Shown here in pieces: positions 19,201 through 32,900 of a stretch of 64,000 bases of DNA. The notes below the pieces were generated by a model. The model had not been told where the DNA came from. It did no database searches and saw nothing but the letters and a program-made list of their open reading frames with translations. The stretch is taken from positions 5,666,001 through 5,730,000 of the forward strand of contig JAILWY010000019.1 in NCBI GenBank assembly GCA_022113835.1. The letters are read 5' to 3'. Numbering within the stretch: the stretch's first letter is position 1; the number at the start of each line of letters is the position of its first letter. This DNA is from Atopsyche davidsoni. Its lineage: Eukaryota > Arthropoda > Insecta > Trichoptera > Hydrobiosidae. Both the position numbers and the translations under genes were made by a program.

Positions 19201-22200
19201 AAAAGAGACACATGCAAAAATTTCCGCAATCTCTTCCAATTGGCCAGGAGGTTCTGAACATTTTTTTATTTGTGAGCGCTTTATCCTTTCGAAACCCTAA
19301 TAAGACTCAAGCGAATAATTCAATTAGTCTGCCTTATTTTTTGATGTATACAATTCATGATTTACGAATTTAAATACTAAAAATCAAGCAACTAATGTAT
19401 TATTAAGCTTATATAGTAAGATTAATATTTACTTAAGAAGTGAATCGATTTTATTTTTAACTGAGCGCCATCTACATAATTTAATATTTTAAATTGTACT
19501 TTTATTAATATACCTTTAGTGATATAAAAAAATATGATAGAATTTATAATAGTCATTTTTAATAGTTATAAATTATTTTTAAACGTATCTGTTTCGGTAA
19601 AGGTGCCATCTTCGGGGAATTTACTGATACTTTATATGCATCTTCATGGCAATGTTTTAAAATCATTGTAAATGTGGCTAGTGCGTTTAAATAAAAACTA
19701 AAATGTTATCATATAATTATTCGTTGTCAATAAGTGCAAATGTTTGGAAATAATTGAAAATTAAATTAGTAATAATTGATATTATTTTTTTTCAGTTCTT
19801 TCATCTCCATTGTGGCATTGTTGAATACGTAAATACTTTCAAAATTTATTTGTCTACAGTTTCAAACAAAAAAATTGTAAAATCACGTATCATGCCATAA
19901 CTTAATCTTCCTTAAGATATTATTTTTTTGTTACTTGTATATTTTCAAACGTAATAGGTAAAAAAACTGCTTTTTGGTCCAAATAATTTTCACTTTCAAG
20001 GGTATATTTAATATTAAAAGCACAAAGCTTTCTTTGCTTTTTTTAACTTGTAAATGTAAATAAATATTTTCAGAATTAAAATTTGTAAAGAACAGCATAA
20101 TTTATTATATAAATTTTTATATGTATACATTTTGATTGATTATATTACCATACCTATGACGTGGCGAGTTTGCATTTTTTTCAATTATTATTCAGCTCGC
20201 GTAAATTACTTCAATTCTGTGTACTGTAGTAATAAATTAGTCATATAAAACTAAACGTAGTCAATTTTAATTTACATTTCAGAAATTATATCAGTTATTT
20301 CCAGTTCGTTCCGTCTCATTTCTTTATCAATGTACTTATGCATGACGTGTCCTATCATTTTGTTCTGGTAATCCAATCGTTTGTTAATGTAATTTAACAT
20401 TTATTTAAGATTGAGTGGGTATGTTTTTTTTTTGTGTGCTATGTAAATGTGTGGAAATTAAAAAAAAACACCACAAAAGAGAAAACTAACACACTTAATA
20501 CGTTAACATAACCATTAGTCCAAAAACGAGTATTTTTTTATTAACAAAATGGTAATCAGAGAATATCTGTTTTAAAAAACACTGACTAAAAAAAAATTAA
20601 ATTGAATTTTGAAGATTATTTCTCAAGCATTATTGTCCCTAAAAAATGACTTAGTATTTTAGAAGTAATATGTTATTTGTATATACAAATAAATGCATTG
20701 TTGAAAAAAAAATTTTATAATAATTTGTATGTTTTCTAAGATTGTAATTACGTATTTTAAATAAGTAGTCTATTATAAAAACTCTTATTTATGGGTGAAA
20801 GATTTCTAAGAACTAAATAACTGTCTCGAGTTAATTTAATAACCATACTTTTCTATTTTGTTGTGTCTTTGGAGCCATTTAAAACACTTGTTGCAACACT
20901 TACAGTCGTAATGAATAACTAACCGCTACTACACAGTAGTTGTTGAATTAAAAAGTTTTCTTTGCTGGCAGCTCCAAGTTCTTTGTGTTATTTCAAAGAA
21001 ACACTTAAGAGTTGTTACAACTTAAAATTATAACAAGCATTGTGTTATTTTTTTAAAAGAATAATGCAGTAATTGTGCAAAAATAGTTTTTATATTTAGA
21101 TTTTATGAAATACTTCTTCCAAAATTTGCATTTATTTATTACAGCTCATAAGTTTTTGTTTGGTACAAAAGTTACGGTTAGATCTATGAATCGAAATTTT
21201 ATTACAGCTTTGTTGGTATCAAAAATCAATCATACGAATTATTTCATCGCAAAGTAAAAAATAAAACATAAAAATAAATGCAAATATGAACTGAAACCAA
21301 TAACAGAGATATTTTGAAAAACCTCTGAAGATGGTGTTTGAATGGGGACTGAAACGTGAAAGATCGAAAAAATTCAACAAACAAAATGAACTCATTACAA
21401 GCATATTAAATGGAAATCCGAAGATTTAATTTACAGTGCGTTTTATTGTACAAAATTATTAAATTAAATCTTATATTGTTCGTTGACGCTTTTGTTATTA
21501 TTTTTTACTGTGAATAATATTCCCCAACAAGACAATAGTTTCTTTCAGACTACTGAAGATTTTTTACAGAAGATACGTCCAAATAAATAAAACAATAAAA
21601 CCTTACAATATTTTTCCACGTTTCCGATTTTTTCAATAAATATATGGCAATCGATGTATTCAAAAAGTGATAAAATAAATATTTAATTTGCTCTTAGAAA
21701 ACATCTGCCAATGACCTTTGAAACACGAGCCGCTAGTTTCAAATATTTTTTTTTATCAAAACGTGTGTGTATATAAATTATAGATTCCCATAGTGATCTA
21801 TGTGGACCCTCATGGGTCGATTCCGATCTGCAAGGGGTCCACGTCAGCAAAAAAATTGGGGGTACAAGATATGCAATACGTTTGAAGTTGATTTGCAAAA
21901 GTATCAAAATACATTTAAAAAAACGGCACATGTCTAGAAATAAAAAAATGAGAGACCTCTGATCTAAATAAATTGAATTCATTGAAACTTTCATCGCTTA
22001 TAAATACGAAATATCAAAAATTTATTTTTCAAAACCCTCAAAATTAATTTTATAATCAGATGAAATTCGTACCAACCCTATTATTATGACGGTATGTTGA
22101 CTTATTGCAAAAATATCATATTTATTTGCAAATTATTTATCAGTTGTGTTTCTTATAAACTAAAGTTCAGAGGTTCCAATATCGATTCCTAAAACCATGT

Positions 22201-22320
22201 AATAAACTGACAGTATTTGTCATAATAATCTGATAAGCTAATCATAATTCTTATAAATATGGGTAAATATAAAAACATGCACTATTGGATTATTTGTTCA
22301 GTAAGGTTTATATATATAAA
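19201..22320. other. AT-rich intergenic, no gene seen
   Basis: Three kilobases of low-GC DNA. The frames at 21219-21404 and 21683-21994 on minus are chance-like, with no splice context or motif. No tandem repeat or RNA gene was recognised. Confidence 0.4.
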
Positions 22321-22326
22321 CCTATA

Positions 22327-22346
22327 AGGTTAGGTTAACCTAACCT
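22327..22346. repeat. Telomere-motif-like 20-bp palindrome
   Basis: AGGTTAGGTTAACCTAACCT is a perfect palindrome made of two TTAGG-type units meeting two CCTAA-type units, followed by more AACCTAAC/AACCTACC variants to about 22375. TTAGG is the usual insect telomere unit. This is far too short to be a telomere relic with certainty. Confidence 0.6.
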
Positions 22347-22375
22347 AACTTTAACCTACCTTTAATAACCTACCT

Positions 22376-24369
22376 TTTAAGTTTGTATATATTTGTCATA
22401 TAAAAATGAGCCAGTTTGTATTTCGCGAAAACCTATTTTTGCGTTCCTTGTAAATATAGCCATGATTATTTACTTGTTTCAGCAATTGAAGGAGGCGCAT
22501 CATACAAAAACCCCCTTTTTATAAAATAATAATTGCAGTCTAAGTGCGTTAAAGCGTATAATTATATCAAAACCGAACAAACTCCAAAAAAATGGCACGC
22601 GAGTTTTCGCTTGTGCTCGACATACCATGAACTGATTGGTCAGATTCTAATCTGCGCTTAAAGTGAAAACCCGCTGTTCACCACTGGAACAAAATTTATA
22701 GAACTACCGTTTCCTCTCCCAGTCACCACCCACCAGTTAACTGATCCAATTGGCTAACTAACTTCTATTGTTAAACGCAATGCTACAGTCTGTAATAACA
22801 GTTATTTGGAGATACTCGCAGGACAAGGGTGGCGAGAGAGGAGCGGGCAACGTGAGATTAGTTTTTTTTTTCATGTTAACTTTGGCAACGGGAGACATCC
22901 AAATTCTGATAATCCAAATAAAAGTTAATTGAGATAGTATTTTTTAATATCAAGAAGTGATATCAAAACAGATTCATCACACTTTTACAAAATATATTTA
23001 TTTTATAACGGCCAAAGTAGTAAAAACCAATGTATTAAATTAATACATTATTTGTGCCGATTCAGTAATAAAGAGTTAGACAAATACAACAATGTTTTTG
23101 AAATCATTAGTATCATTATTATTATATAATCTTTTTTTACATGTAAAAATAATAGTAAACACAATAATAAATACTCATTATGTTTCAATTTTTCACCCTA
23201 AAAAATGTCTATAGTATATCTTAAATTTATTTGGGGTTATATAATTTTATATGTAGCCCACGGAGTTATGATGCATTTCCAAAGTGTCCTGCAAGATCAT
23301 TCGGGTTGGTCACCTCTGCCTTAGACAATGCCATGATTAAAATTTTCAAAGTGCCGAGCAAGCGAGAGATTCAATGAATATTATGGGTTTTCATTTGATT
23401 TCCAAAAAGCACTCCCGTATCCAAAAAAATTGTGTTTGTATAATTTCTATGATGACAATGTCAAGATGTATGTATGAGATGATCGACAGCATCAGGATGG
23501 GCACAGGAAGTAGCGTCATGCATTTCAATGCACGTGGAGGATATGACTACTCAAAAACACGTAATAGCCTACACCTACAGCAGTGTCTGTTTAGGCCAAA
23601 ATCGTTACATCAAAATACCATTGACAATATACCATATTTGGTATCTGATTATTACTTGCTACCGTTTTGGTTGACAGAAATAAAAATCAAAAAAAGAAAT
23701 TTGCCATAAAACCCCCGATCGTTACTATGAATTGATAAACAGTGTGGAAAATAAACCATTTTCAGCAAAACAAATCTTACATATAAAGGAAGAAAACCAA
23801 AATGATATGGAATTTTTAATAGACCAGTAACGGAAGAAAAACATAATGATTTAATGTTTTTACTACCCTGCATCCCTTCAAATTTTTAAGTATGTATAAA
23901 AACTTATAAGATGTATACATATATTTATATATATCTTCATCATGTGCTTCTCCTCAGTGGAGGTTGGCGACCGTTTCACTGAGCATATACTCATACTGAG
24001 GTAGTGTTCATGGTTTTATAAGGGGAAAATAGTGTAATGGTTCCCTGGGTATATATATGCTCTTTTGCATCAGCATAAGCAAGGCTCGAGCTCGTTAATA
24101 TATATGAAAGTACAGTGCCTAGGTGAGGCTTAGGATAAGTAATTAAGAGTTCAATATCAAAAACTTATTACCTAGATACAACCTTGATTACCTTTTCAGT
24201 TATAGAAAATATATAACCTTTATGTATGCGTATCCTTTTTTTTATTGCATGCCTTTGATATACACCACAAAAATCATAGCACTGAAAGAGTAGATTAGCT
24301 CTTGAAGTCCCCTCAGAATTTGTTTATTGACTTCTTAGATTCTTTAATATGTTATGTAGCTAAATCTGC
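22376..24369. other. Intergenic, possible weak promoter-like patch
   Basis: Mostly AT-rich. A GC-richer patch at about 22590-22860 has a GCGAGAGAGGAGCGGGCAAC stretch directly before GTGAGA, which could be a non-coding first exon and donor. Nothing confirms this. The frames at 23374-23709 plus and 23652-23873 minus lack motifs. The end of this interval (23945-24060) holds the dispersed repeat listed separately. Confidence 0.3.
23945..24060 (+). repeat. Dispersed repeat fragment related to 6925-6998
   Basis: CTCCTCAGTGGAGGTTGGCG, ACCGTTTCACTGAGCA, then GTGTTCATGGTTTTATAAGG and AAAATAGTGTAATGG. It matches the 3' part of the repeat at 6595-7015 and carries an extra TACTCATACTGAGGTAG. Confidence 0.6.
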
Positions 24370-24905
24370 ACTTTACGATTCTGTTCTCGCGGGAAGCTTT
24401 TGGGTTTATGATCTTATTTGTATAAAGGAACACCTGTGTAATTATAAGGTGCCGCCAGACGGCCTACAACCTCTTCCTCAAAGTGCCTGGAAGATTCGTG
24501 CAAAAACCCCATCTGGTCTTCTATTGTTAAAACAGATGTTTGCAAATCCCTGTGGGTTTTTTATATGGCATACCTTGCCAGAAATTTCCAAATGTAATTG
24601 TATACCTCTTTTCTATTAAAAGGCATGCCACGGAGCCTCAATATTGTCATTTTATCCAAGAAACTCGCCGTCATTGGGTCTATGCTCGGGATGGATTATA
24701 AATTGTAATTATTTCAACCATCGGCTGTTCGCCGATGGATATGAAATAAACTCCATAATCAAGTTTTAAAAGTGTTGTTATTCATACGTTCAAGAGAATT
24801 CAGTGTGTCCTACGGTCACCACAATATTTGGCATCCAGCAAGTGCAACACCACACATAAATTGGGGCCAGAACTGGCGATCCGAAAGGGCACACAACAAC
24901 TAATC
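24370..24905 (+). repeat. LTR-like dispersed repeat, copy 2
   Basis: Counterpart of 7640-8135. It ends with TTGGGGCCAGAACTGGCG and ATCCGAAAGGGCACACAACA, a GC-richer strip reminiscent of a primer-binding-site/leader region beyond an LTR. Short tandem-duplication scars (ACCATCGGCTGTTCGCCGAT) differ between the copies. No internal retrotransposon genes are present. Confidence 0.45.
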
Positions 24906-24909
24906 ATGC

Positions 24910-27900
24910 TCACAAGTTACAGAGCTCACATCTCCCGTGTAAGATGGTGGTGAACATGATTATCTCTTAGATAGTAAAAATATTTTTAAAAAAAAGTTAC
25001 TTTATGAATATAAACAAGTCCCCTCAACTTTATCTCAGGCGGACAAGTATGGATGGAGAAAAGACTAGCGACAAGTGCAATTTCTGTTAACAGAAAGAGT
25101 GTTTCTTGGCTTGCGCGGTAGTTATATTGTATTGACGGCAAGGATCTTATGAGAAGCGCCCACTTTATTTTACATTTCAATTTCAAGTTTATATTTAAGT
25201 TATTTAAATACCAAGTGACATCCAGCACAGCATTTGTTTATTTCAGCCTTCATTTGTAAGCACTAGGCTGCGGAATGACATACTATCGGAAAAGGTACTA
25301 CCTTTGCACATACAGTTATCTCAAGAAACAACCTTTGCCAAATAAAAACGTGCATATCTTGCCTCAAATTTAAACAATGAACTTCTACAGAGCTTCAAAT
25401 CAAAAAAAACACTGTGATGTTTAAAAAAGTCTTAAAAAAATGACCAAAGTTTTTTAACAGTTTCCTCAACGGGAGAGACAGTAAAGCCTGATTTATCCAT
25501 TTTGAGCGTACTATATTTTTCTGATGCTATCCAGAACAACCGTGCTTTTTCTTGATTTATATGCTTTTTTCTTGTTTTTTGTATGCAGCAGTAAAGTTTC
25601 ATTACCTAACGATTATAAACGGATGCCTTTTGTAAAGCTAAATCTGTTATGTGGCGCTGAGACAATGATAACAGCGAAGTCATATCCATGAAATGTTTTC
25701 AAGTGCTTCTCAATTTTTTTGACAATTGTAACATTGTGTGACACATCATTTTAAAGAACTTTTCAAAGTGTTCTTAGTTTTTGGTTTACTCATAATAATT
25801 TTTTTTCGTGAATATGATATTCGAACAAAACCTTTTAAAATTTTTTTTTTGTTTTACTGGATATTTTTACTAAAACTATTTGTTTTTTTTATGTATGACG
25901 TGGCGCTTGAGGCATCTCACGCATATTGCGTCATTAGATAGACATTTAAAATATATTATATTATAAATCATCATTTCATAAAACTTACACCATTTTATAG
26001 ACTCGACAATCAATCAACAGCAATTCGTATTTTATGTTTTAAATATTTTTTTTAATATAGGGACACAATTTGAATAGTTTGAGACCTGTGGCAAAGTGTC
26101 AATGCAAACCGCCAAACTAAATGTTCACAACTATTTTCTTAGATTTTACGACAGCATTGTGTTATACATAATTTTAATGCACTTCTAAATTATTTGCGAC
26201 AGTTTATAATTAATAATATACAAAATTCGATATTGAAAAATTATTCAAAACAAGTCAAGGTGGATTTTTTTGTTTAAATTATGAGTTTTGCTGATGAATT
26301 TGGATTGCAATTATCTTTTTTTGTATTTGAGCTATTTTATTATATTTTTTTGTTGTTTGAACAAAGCAATGGCTTCAGAGTAATGATTTCGTAACATTTT
26401 TTTTATTTGATTTTTTGTAAATAGTTTATATTTTTTATGTTTTGAATATTTAAATATGAAGTTAATTAAATTAGGAATACGTGTAAGTGAAGCATTTTTT
26501 TTATTTTGATAATAATTATTTTTAAATATCGGTTACATCATTTATCACCTGGCTGATTCTTTTTACAGCCATATAAGTATGTCAATACAGGCGCCTGCAT
26601 TACCGACAACTAGTGCTCTCTTAAACTTGACTAAGGTTAGACGTGTTATTGAGATTCCGCTATTATACTATCTTACTTATGTATACATTATTAAACTGTT
26701 TTAGTGTACGCTTTCAAATTTAATTAGTGTTCTTATATATTAATTGCACCATAAAAACCCACATTGACGTTAATCTGTGGTATAGCTTTGATTTGGCGTG
26801 ACAACAGTCCGCTATAATAAATAGCGGAATACCTGTTTTTATCCGCCAAATGATAATTTAACACGCACAGGTAAGAATCAACCTTATTATTTATTATTTC
26901 AACTCTTTAAAATAGTTGAAAACTTTTTCCAAGAATCTACACAGGACATCGCCGCCCGTTCCTTGGTCGAGTCGTCCCATCTCGCTCCCTCACTCTATGT
27001 AAACTTTGAGATAGAAAGAATTGCACTGACCGTCCACGTGACCGTCTTTGATGCAATTTGTTAAATAAATAATGTCGATCCCAATTTCGTATTATCCTTA
27101 TTTTGTAAAACGTTTGTTTTACAAAAACTGGCTTAAACTATTCCTAGTGCCGTAGCACGTTCAAAATTTAATTATTCATATTCACTTTTAACTTGTTAAC
27201 TTTGCAGATGCCGCAATGTTGTCTTTAAAAAAGTAGCGAGTAGTCAGATGGATCATACGAAATACTACTTTTACATAGTTTTACGATCTATGTTTGAGTA
27301 TGACATAATGATTGTCACGGAGCTCTTGTGTAGGACGACCTCCGCAGATAGTCATCTTTCTCGATAATTCCTATTTTAGAACATCAAACAGTATCACAAC
27401 GCGATTCCACTGCAATTACAGCATCTTTTTGAACAATCCGATGCGGTTTGTAGTACTGCCTGCTATATGTCCAATCTTAGACAATTTCGTTAATTGTAAC
27501 TATATGCAAGTGGAACATAAACACATCACGCAAGTTTCATTAGTAGGATAAAGGATGACCATGAAGCGAATTCTGACGAACATAACAAATTGATAACTTC
27601 AACATGTTTTTTTTACTAGTATAAGAAATGATCATCTGAAGTAATGAGTGAATTTGTATCTTGAAGTTTATAAAGTATACCATGCTGATGTGATTGATTG
27701 GATGTTAAATTCGCCTTTAAAAGTACAATGGCATGCCTAGATGTCATTTTTAAACATATAATTGCAAATTACTTGCAAAGAACTTGCTTTTATTGATTTT
27801 TGTTCATGTTCTTTTGGTAATACATAAAAAAAAAAATATTTTTTGAAATCTTGACCTTATAAACCCTTGGCATATACAAATATCAATAGTTTAGCAAGGA

Positions 27901-28335
27901 AAGGCAAACGCACTGTGGTAGACTAACATGATGTGATGAAATACTAAGAGTATTTAGAATCGATTATTGTTACAAAAAATAGTTTCTAAATGAATAAAAC
28001 TGACCAAATCAACCTAAAATTGTATAAAATTAAGAAATGTATTAAACTTTTCACAGTTTCATAGTGTTTTCTAATACTTTTAAAGTTAATCCTGTTCATA
28101 ATAGTTTTTTTTTTTACATAAGTAATTGCCAAATTTATCATTATAGTTAACTTAAGCGTGATCTATCTATCGTCTTAGAATTAACATCATGATGTAGATA
28201 TTCTATCAATGTTTGCACGCTACAGTTACAATTAACCAGGACAGTAAACAAATATTTTTATCCAATGAATAATACAACTTAATATTATATATATTCTTCA
28301 AACGAATGACCCAAGATGCAATACTCTTAAAATGT
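24910..28335. other. AT-rich intergenic or 5' region of RhoGEF2, no exon supported
   Basis: Low-GC DNA without a supported gene. A CpG-containing patch at about 26940-27060 (GACATCGCCGCCCGTTCCTT and following) could be a promoter or 5' untranslated exon for the downstream RhoGEF2 gene, but no donor was convincing. The frames at 25738-25941 and 27312-27551 look like chance. Confidence 0.3.
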
Positions 28336-28339
28336 CGCT

Positions 28340-29069
28340 AACCACACCGAAAAACACATGTCCAATAGCACATGTCTACTATTTTGATACCTCAAAACAA
28401 GCTGTATATTATGATTTTGTATTTTAATTCTTTGGTTCTCAATACTTTTATTTTATTATTAATGGTAAAAACTCTTTCACTCTCTAGAGGAATTATCTTA
28501 TTTGTTTTAATATAGCTCTCACTAATTTAGAAAAATCAAAAGGTGATGAGTACATGTGGTTGATAAAAATACATATGCAGTCCATAGAAGCAGAAAAGCA
28601 TTGCTTGCCCTAGTAAATTAATTTCTAAAAAATACAAAACAAATGTGTTTTCGAATTTTGCAATATTTCTGCTTTAAATTTTGTATAAAAAAATCATTTC
28701 TTGCATTCTGTGTGCTCAAAAGTCAAGTTTATACTCAAGCTAAAGCGTTCATTATACTTTCAAACGTACCGCTATTGTGACTACTTCCTTCTACATTATG
28801 TAGTTAATATAAAATAAGTTTTTGCTAGCAAAATACTCATTCACTCTTGTATTCGGAAAGTCCGACATAAATCTTACATATAAATCATTCCACTATTCCT
28901 ATTGAGCATTCCAGCCGTACATATTTGGCAAGAAGAATGAATACTAAAATGCAGTTGTGAAATAGTTTGATGTTCAGTACCCAGTTAAATTTGTCATTAA
29001 CTTTTCTTTGTTTTGAATTATCATCAAAATGGTAGACATGTGCTATTGGACATGTGCTTTTTGGTATGG
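28340..29069. repeat. Inverted-repeat pair, about 60-base arms
   Basis: The arm at 28340-28402 (ACACATGTCCAATAGCACAT, then GTCTACTATTTTGAT and CAAAACAA) is the inverse of 29008-29069, with a few mismatches. The 600-base interior is unremarkable AT-rich DNA. It may be a non-autonomous terminal-inverted-repeat element; no target duplication was recognised. Confidence 0.6.
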
Positions 29070-29774
29070 TTATATACATCTCAGATTAATGTAGCTTGAG
29101 TGTCTTTCACTTGAGAAATAAAAACAATATGAACTGTGTGCTCTATTTGAATTAACTTCAGATATTTGTACCCAAAAAATCTTATTCAAGAAAGTTAAAA
29201 GGAAACCTCTATCAGACATGGTTCTTCTCGAAGACTTTTCTCCTTAATTAATCTTGTTTGTAAACTGTTTCATTCGTAATCAAACCCGTGAACCCATGAT
29301 ATATCTCTAGGTCTCTGGGAGTCAAAGAACAACTCTAGATTCTTTGGTAACAATCTTTCACTCAATCAATATATTATTTCGGTTATTTTTTTTTCACAAC
29401 CCTTTCATTTGTTTGCTCTCAGTTTACATTCTCCCAAGTATTTGGATAGATGATCAGCAGGTTATCAAGAATCTGTGCATCCCTTCTCTGATGATATTTC
29501 TAGAACTCTCAAAAATATTGTTTCATTTGACCTACCTACGGGTATGAATAAGCACTTAACATTTAACCACTTGCAAACATTCTACAGGAAACTGTTACTT
29601 TGCATATGTATATTTAGTAAGATAATGTTGTTTTTGAAAATCCGGCAAATTATAACACATTTATGAATAGTTAAATTAATCTTCGCTTATTGAAACCAGT
29701 ATTATAAATATAAATTTTGGTCTCTATTGTATTCCAACATCATGAAGCCTTTCTTATTTAATTTTCTGTTTCAG
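29070..29774 (+). other. Intron or 5' flank ahead of the PDZ exon
   Basis: AT-rich. The frames at 29344-29547 and 29475-29666 are chance-like. The last bases (TTTTCTGTTTCAG, ending at 29774) form a strong acceptor, so the gene's transcription start lies further upstream, outside anything I can identify. Confidence 0.5.
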
Positions 29775-29928
29775 ATGAGTACAGGCCGCGATGGGGGCGG
29801 CAGCCCTAGGGCAAGTGGTTCTGGATGCAGCAGCACCGGAGCTGGTAGTAGTTCATCCAACAACGGTGAACTGTTAACCGTCACAGTAGTAAAAGATGAG
29901 AAAGGATGCTACGGGATGACAGTGTCCG
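29775..29928 (+). CDS. RhoGEF2: RhoGEF2 exon: N-terminus and start of PDZ
   Basis: Begins with ATG and a Gly/Ser-rich leader of about 30 residues, then the first PDZ strand and the carboxylate-binding loop (GCYGMTVSG, equivalent to the GLGF loop). Ends in phase 1 at GTAAAT. Reading on into the intron gives 11 residues and a stop. Confidence 0.85.
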
Positions 29929-32900
29929 GTAAATATACATCCATGTTATTACACAAATTATGAATTTGTATTATGTAAACTCAGTTGTTCAATTAAATTC
30001 ATTCATATATGTAAAAAATTTACTCGGTACAATGGGTTTCAACGGGTTTAATGATTTCTTATGCATTGGAAGAGTTATTTATTTGGTATAATCAATTAAT
30101 TATCCCTTACGGTGTAGTAGGGAGTCATATCAGTGGGAATTTGAGCTTGTTTACATCGATTGGGTGAATATCAGTCTCAGCATTATTACTATAATGTAAA
30201 AAAATACACGCCTCGAGAGTCACAAGCCCATGAATTCAACTGATTTTCTCATCAACGGAGTATTCTCAGCTATGTGTCATTTTAGATCTGTACAATTTCA
30301 TTTTAAAGGTAACCCTGAAAAGGCTCTCACTGCACCATTTCTATTTGAAGATTTTTGCACTTACAAGTTCACCAAAGGTCTGTGTGTGATCTTTTTAAAA
30401 AACAATACGGTTGAATTTATTTATAATTAATAATAAAAACACACAAATTTTCTACTTTGTGTGCCAATATTACATATGTTGTGGTTTGCCAGTTAATAAC
30501 TGATAGTGAGTTAGTTTTTAAAGCATTAAATGGAACTATGACTCACATTACTGAGAACTGACTTGTCAATCTTAGAACTCCCCTTTTTTTAATTGCATAA
30601 ACATTTTTATTTAACTGCTTTCTATTTGTTTTGATTTATTTTGTATGTTAAATGTTTATTACAATTTCATTATTGTTTATTACTTAACTCTTTTAGAATA
30701 TTAATTTTTGAAAAAATGCAAAAAGCGTAAAATTTTATAGCTTTGTGATAATGTAAAAGTCATATCAAAGTTTGAAAAAGGGACAAAAAGACCCCTTCGG
30801 TAGGTTTAGTATTGTATCTGATAATTGTATTGTTTTGATTTTTTAATCTATATTTTTAATAAGCGAATATTACTAAACTACCACTCTCAGCTAACTTGTT
30901 AATATTTGCTTACTAAAGCATATATTTATTTTGTTATAAGATCATCTTATTGTGTTTTAAACGCAAGAAGTAATATTTAACATGTCATAAAGTTTTGTCT
31001 TATGGTGTGGCTTAAAATGAGCTGATTGTGTTACTTTTATTATATTTTTAAATTTATTCTTTCCAGGAAACGACCCTGTCATTGTACAGTCTGTAGTGAA
31101 AGGGGGTGCAGCTTGGAGAGCTGGCGTACGGACCGGGGACAGGATTCTTCTTGTCAATGGAGCTCCTGTTGAGACATCTGTGCATACGCACGTAGTACAG
31201 ATGATACGTTGTAAGAATCTATTACCTCTGCATATACACTATTACCTAAAAGTAGTTTAAAATGCCATGCTTTTATTTCACACTACTGTTAACAGTTAAT
31301 TCTCATATTTATGAGAATTAACCCACTGACTGCAAACACACTTTCCGTGTCTGTGTGCATAATACGATAATATTTTTTTGTATCCATAGATTAGTATAAG
31401 TCCTAGATTAGATCTGGTAGAATGGTATGTTGATTCATTTTATCATTTAAAACACAAACCATGTGATGTATATCATCACTTTGCCATGCATATTTATGTT
31501 TCTGTAGCTTCACTGCTTTGTATGGAATGTGTCCATGCGAAAAAAAAAAAAAAACAAATTTTATACCAAGTGAAATTATACAAACAGAAAAATATTTATC
31601 TTAGAAATATTGACCAAATTCGAATGGCATGTTTTTATTGGCAATGTAAGTAAATTTTAACGACACCTTACTATGAAATAATCGTTCACAATATACTTTT
31701 CATAAGACTATTTCTAATAACAATTGAAAATTAAAAAATTCTTATGTGACTTGAAAATATTTGATCTCTCTATTCACCTGCTGTACAACATCCGTTTCAA
31801 GTGGGAGCACGCTCCTAAATGAGGAAGTCAAATTCTTGTCATCTGAAAAAATACAGTGTCCACATGTGCCAATTTCGCTGCCAAGTATTCTATCTCTAAA
31901 TTTATCTGAGTTTATTCACTGATCACACCCATGCAATCAAGAATTTCTAAAATTATATTCACATCAAGTAGACTAAATACAAGTGAAGTACCGTAAGCAC
32001 AGATAAATCTCTACCAAAACTATAAAGATGCGACTTCTAATTGATAATTAATTGATTGCTTTATATTATTGTTGCAATAAAATCAACTCACCTTTGATTC
32101 TTGTTATCAAGTGTTTGCTTTTTTTTTTTCTTTTGTATAATTATTCACTAACAATGATTATATTTTCTTCTCTACCATTTGACTAATGAGTATGTGTGTT
32201 TTCAGCATTCCCTAATGCTGTGCTTAAAATACAGCGAATGAACAACATTACTGCACCGCTCCCTGTTGGCGTAAGTACACCATTTTTCTTTATGTTATAA
32301 TTTATTTATTTATCCCAAATGTCAGAAGCATATATTTTTTAAGTGATGCAAAAAAATAGAATAGTACCTAAAGTTTTATTTATTTATCACTATAATGATA
32401 ATCATTTTCTAATTTATTTTAAAACATATCCTTTCTATCAGCTTGAAAATCTTTGCTGAAATAAACAACATACACACTAGCTAAAGAATATATTTTTTGA
32501 ATGATCTTTAAAATCATCAGTTCCTCTAGAAATTGTGAATTGTCACATATTGGAATCTGCTCTGAAACATCAGCTGTCCACTCATATCTCTGTGGCGCAG
32601 CTGAAAAGTTGTACATATTTGAATGGAATAGTGGTCTACGTGATTCAGAATTTTTCAGCATATAATGAAGACATCCTTGACATAAATTGAGCCATTTCAT
32701 TATTATGCTTGTTTCTTTCAGAGGGAAAAGCAGTTACAAGTACAACTAACAAAAGTGCAGACGATATATCTAATGTTAGAAAATGAGTGCAGATATATTG
32801 ATACCCTAAGAAGTGAGTATATTTATAGGTTTCTCCTTTTTACAGCCTCTGTCATGTTTTCTTATTATTGTATTTTATTATTTCCTTTGAATATCCAATA

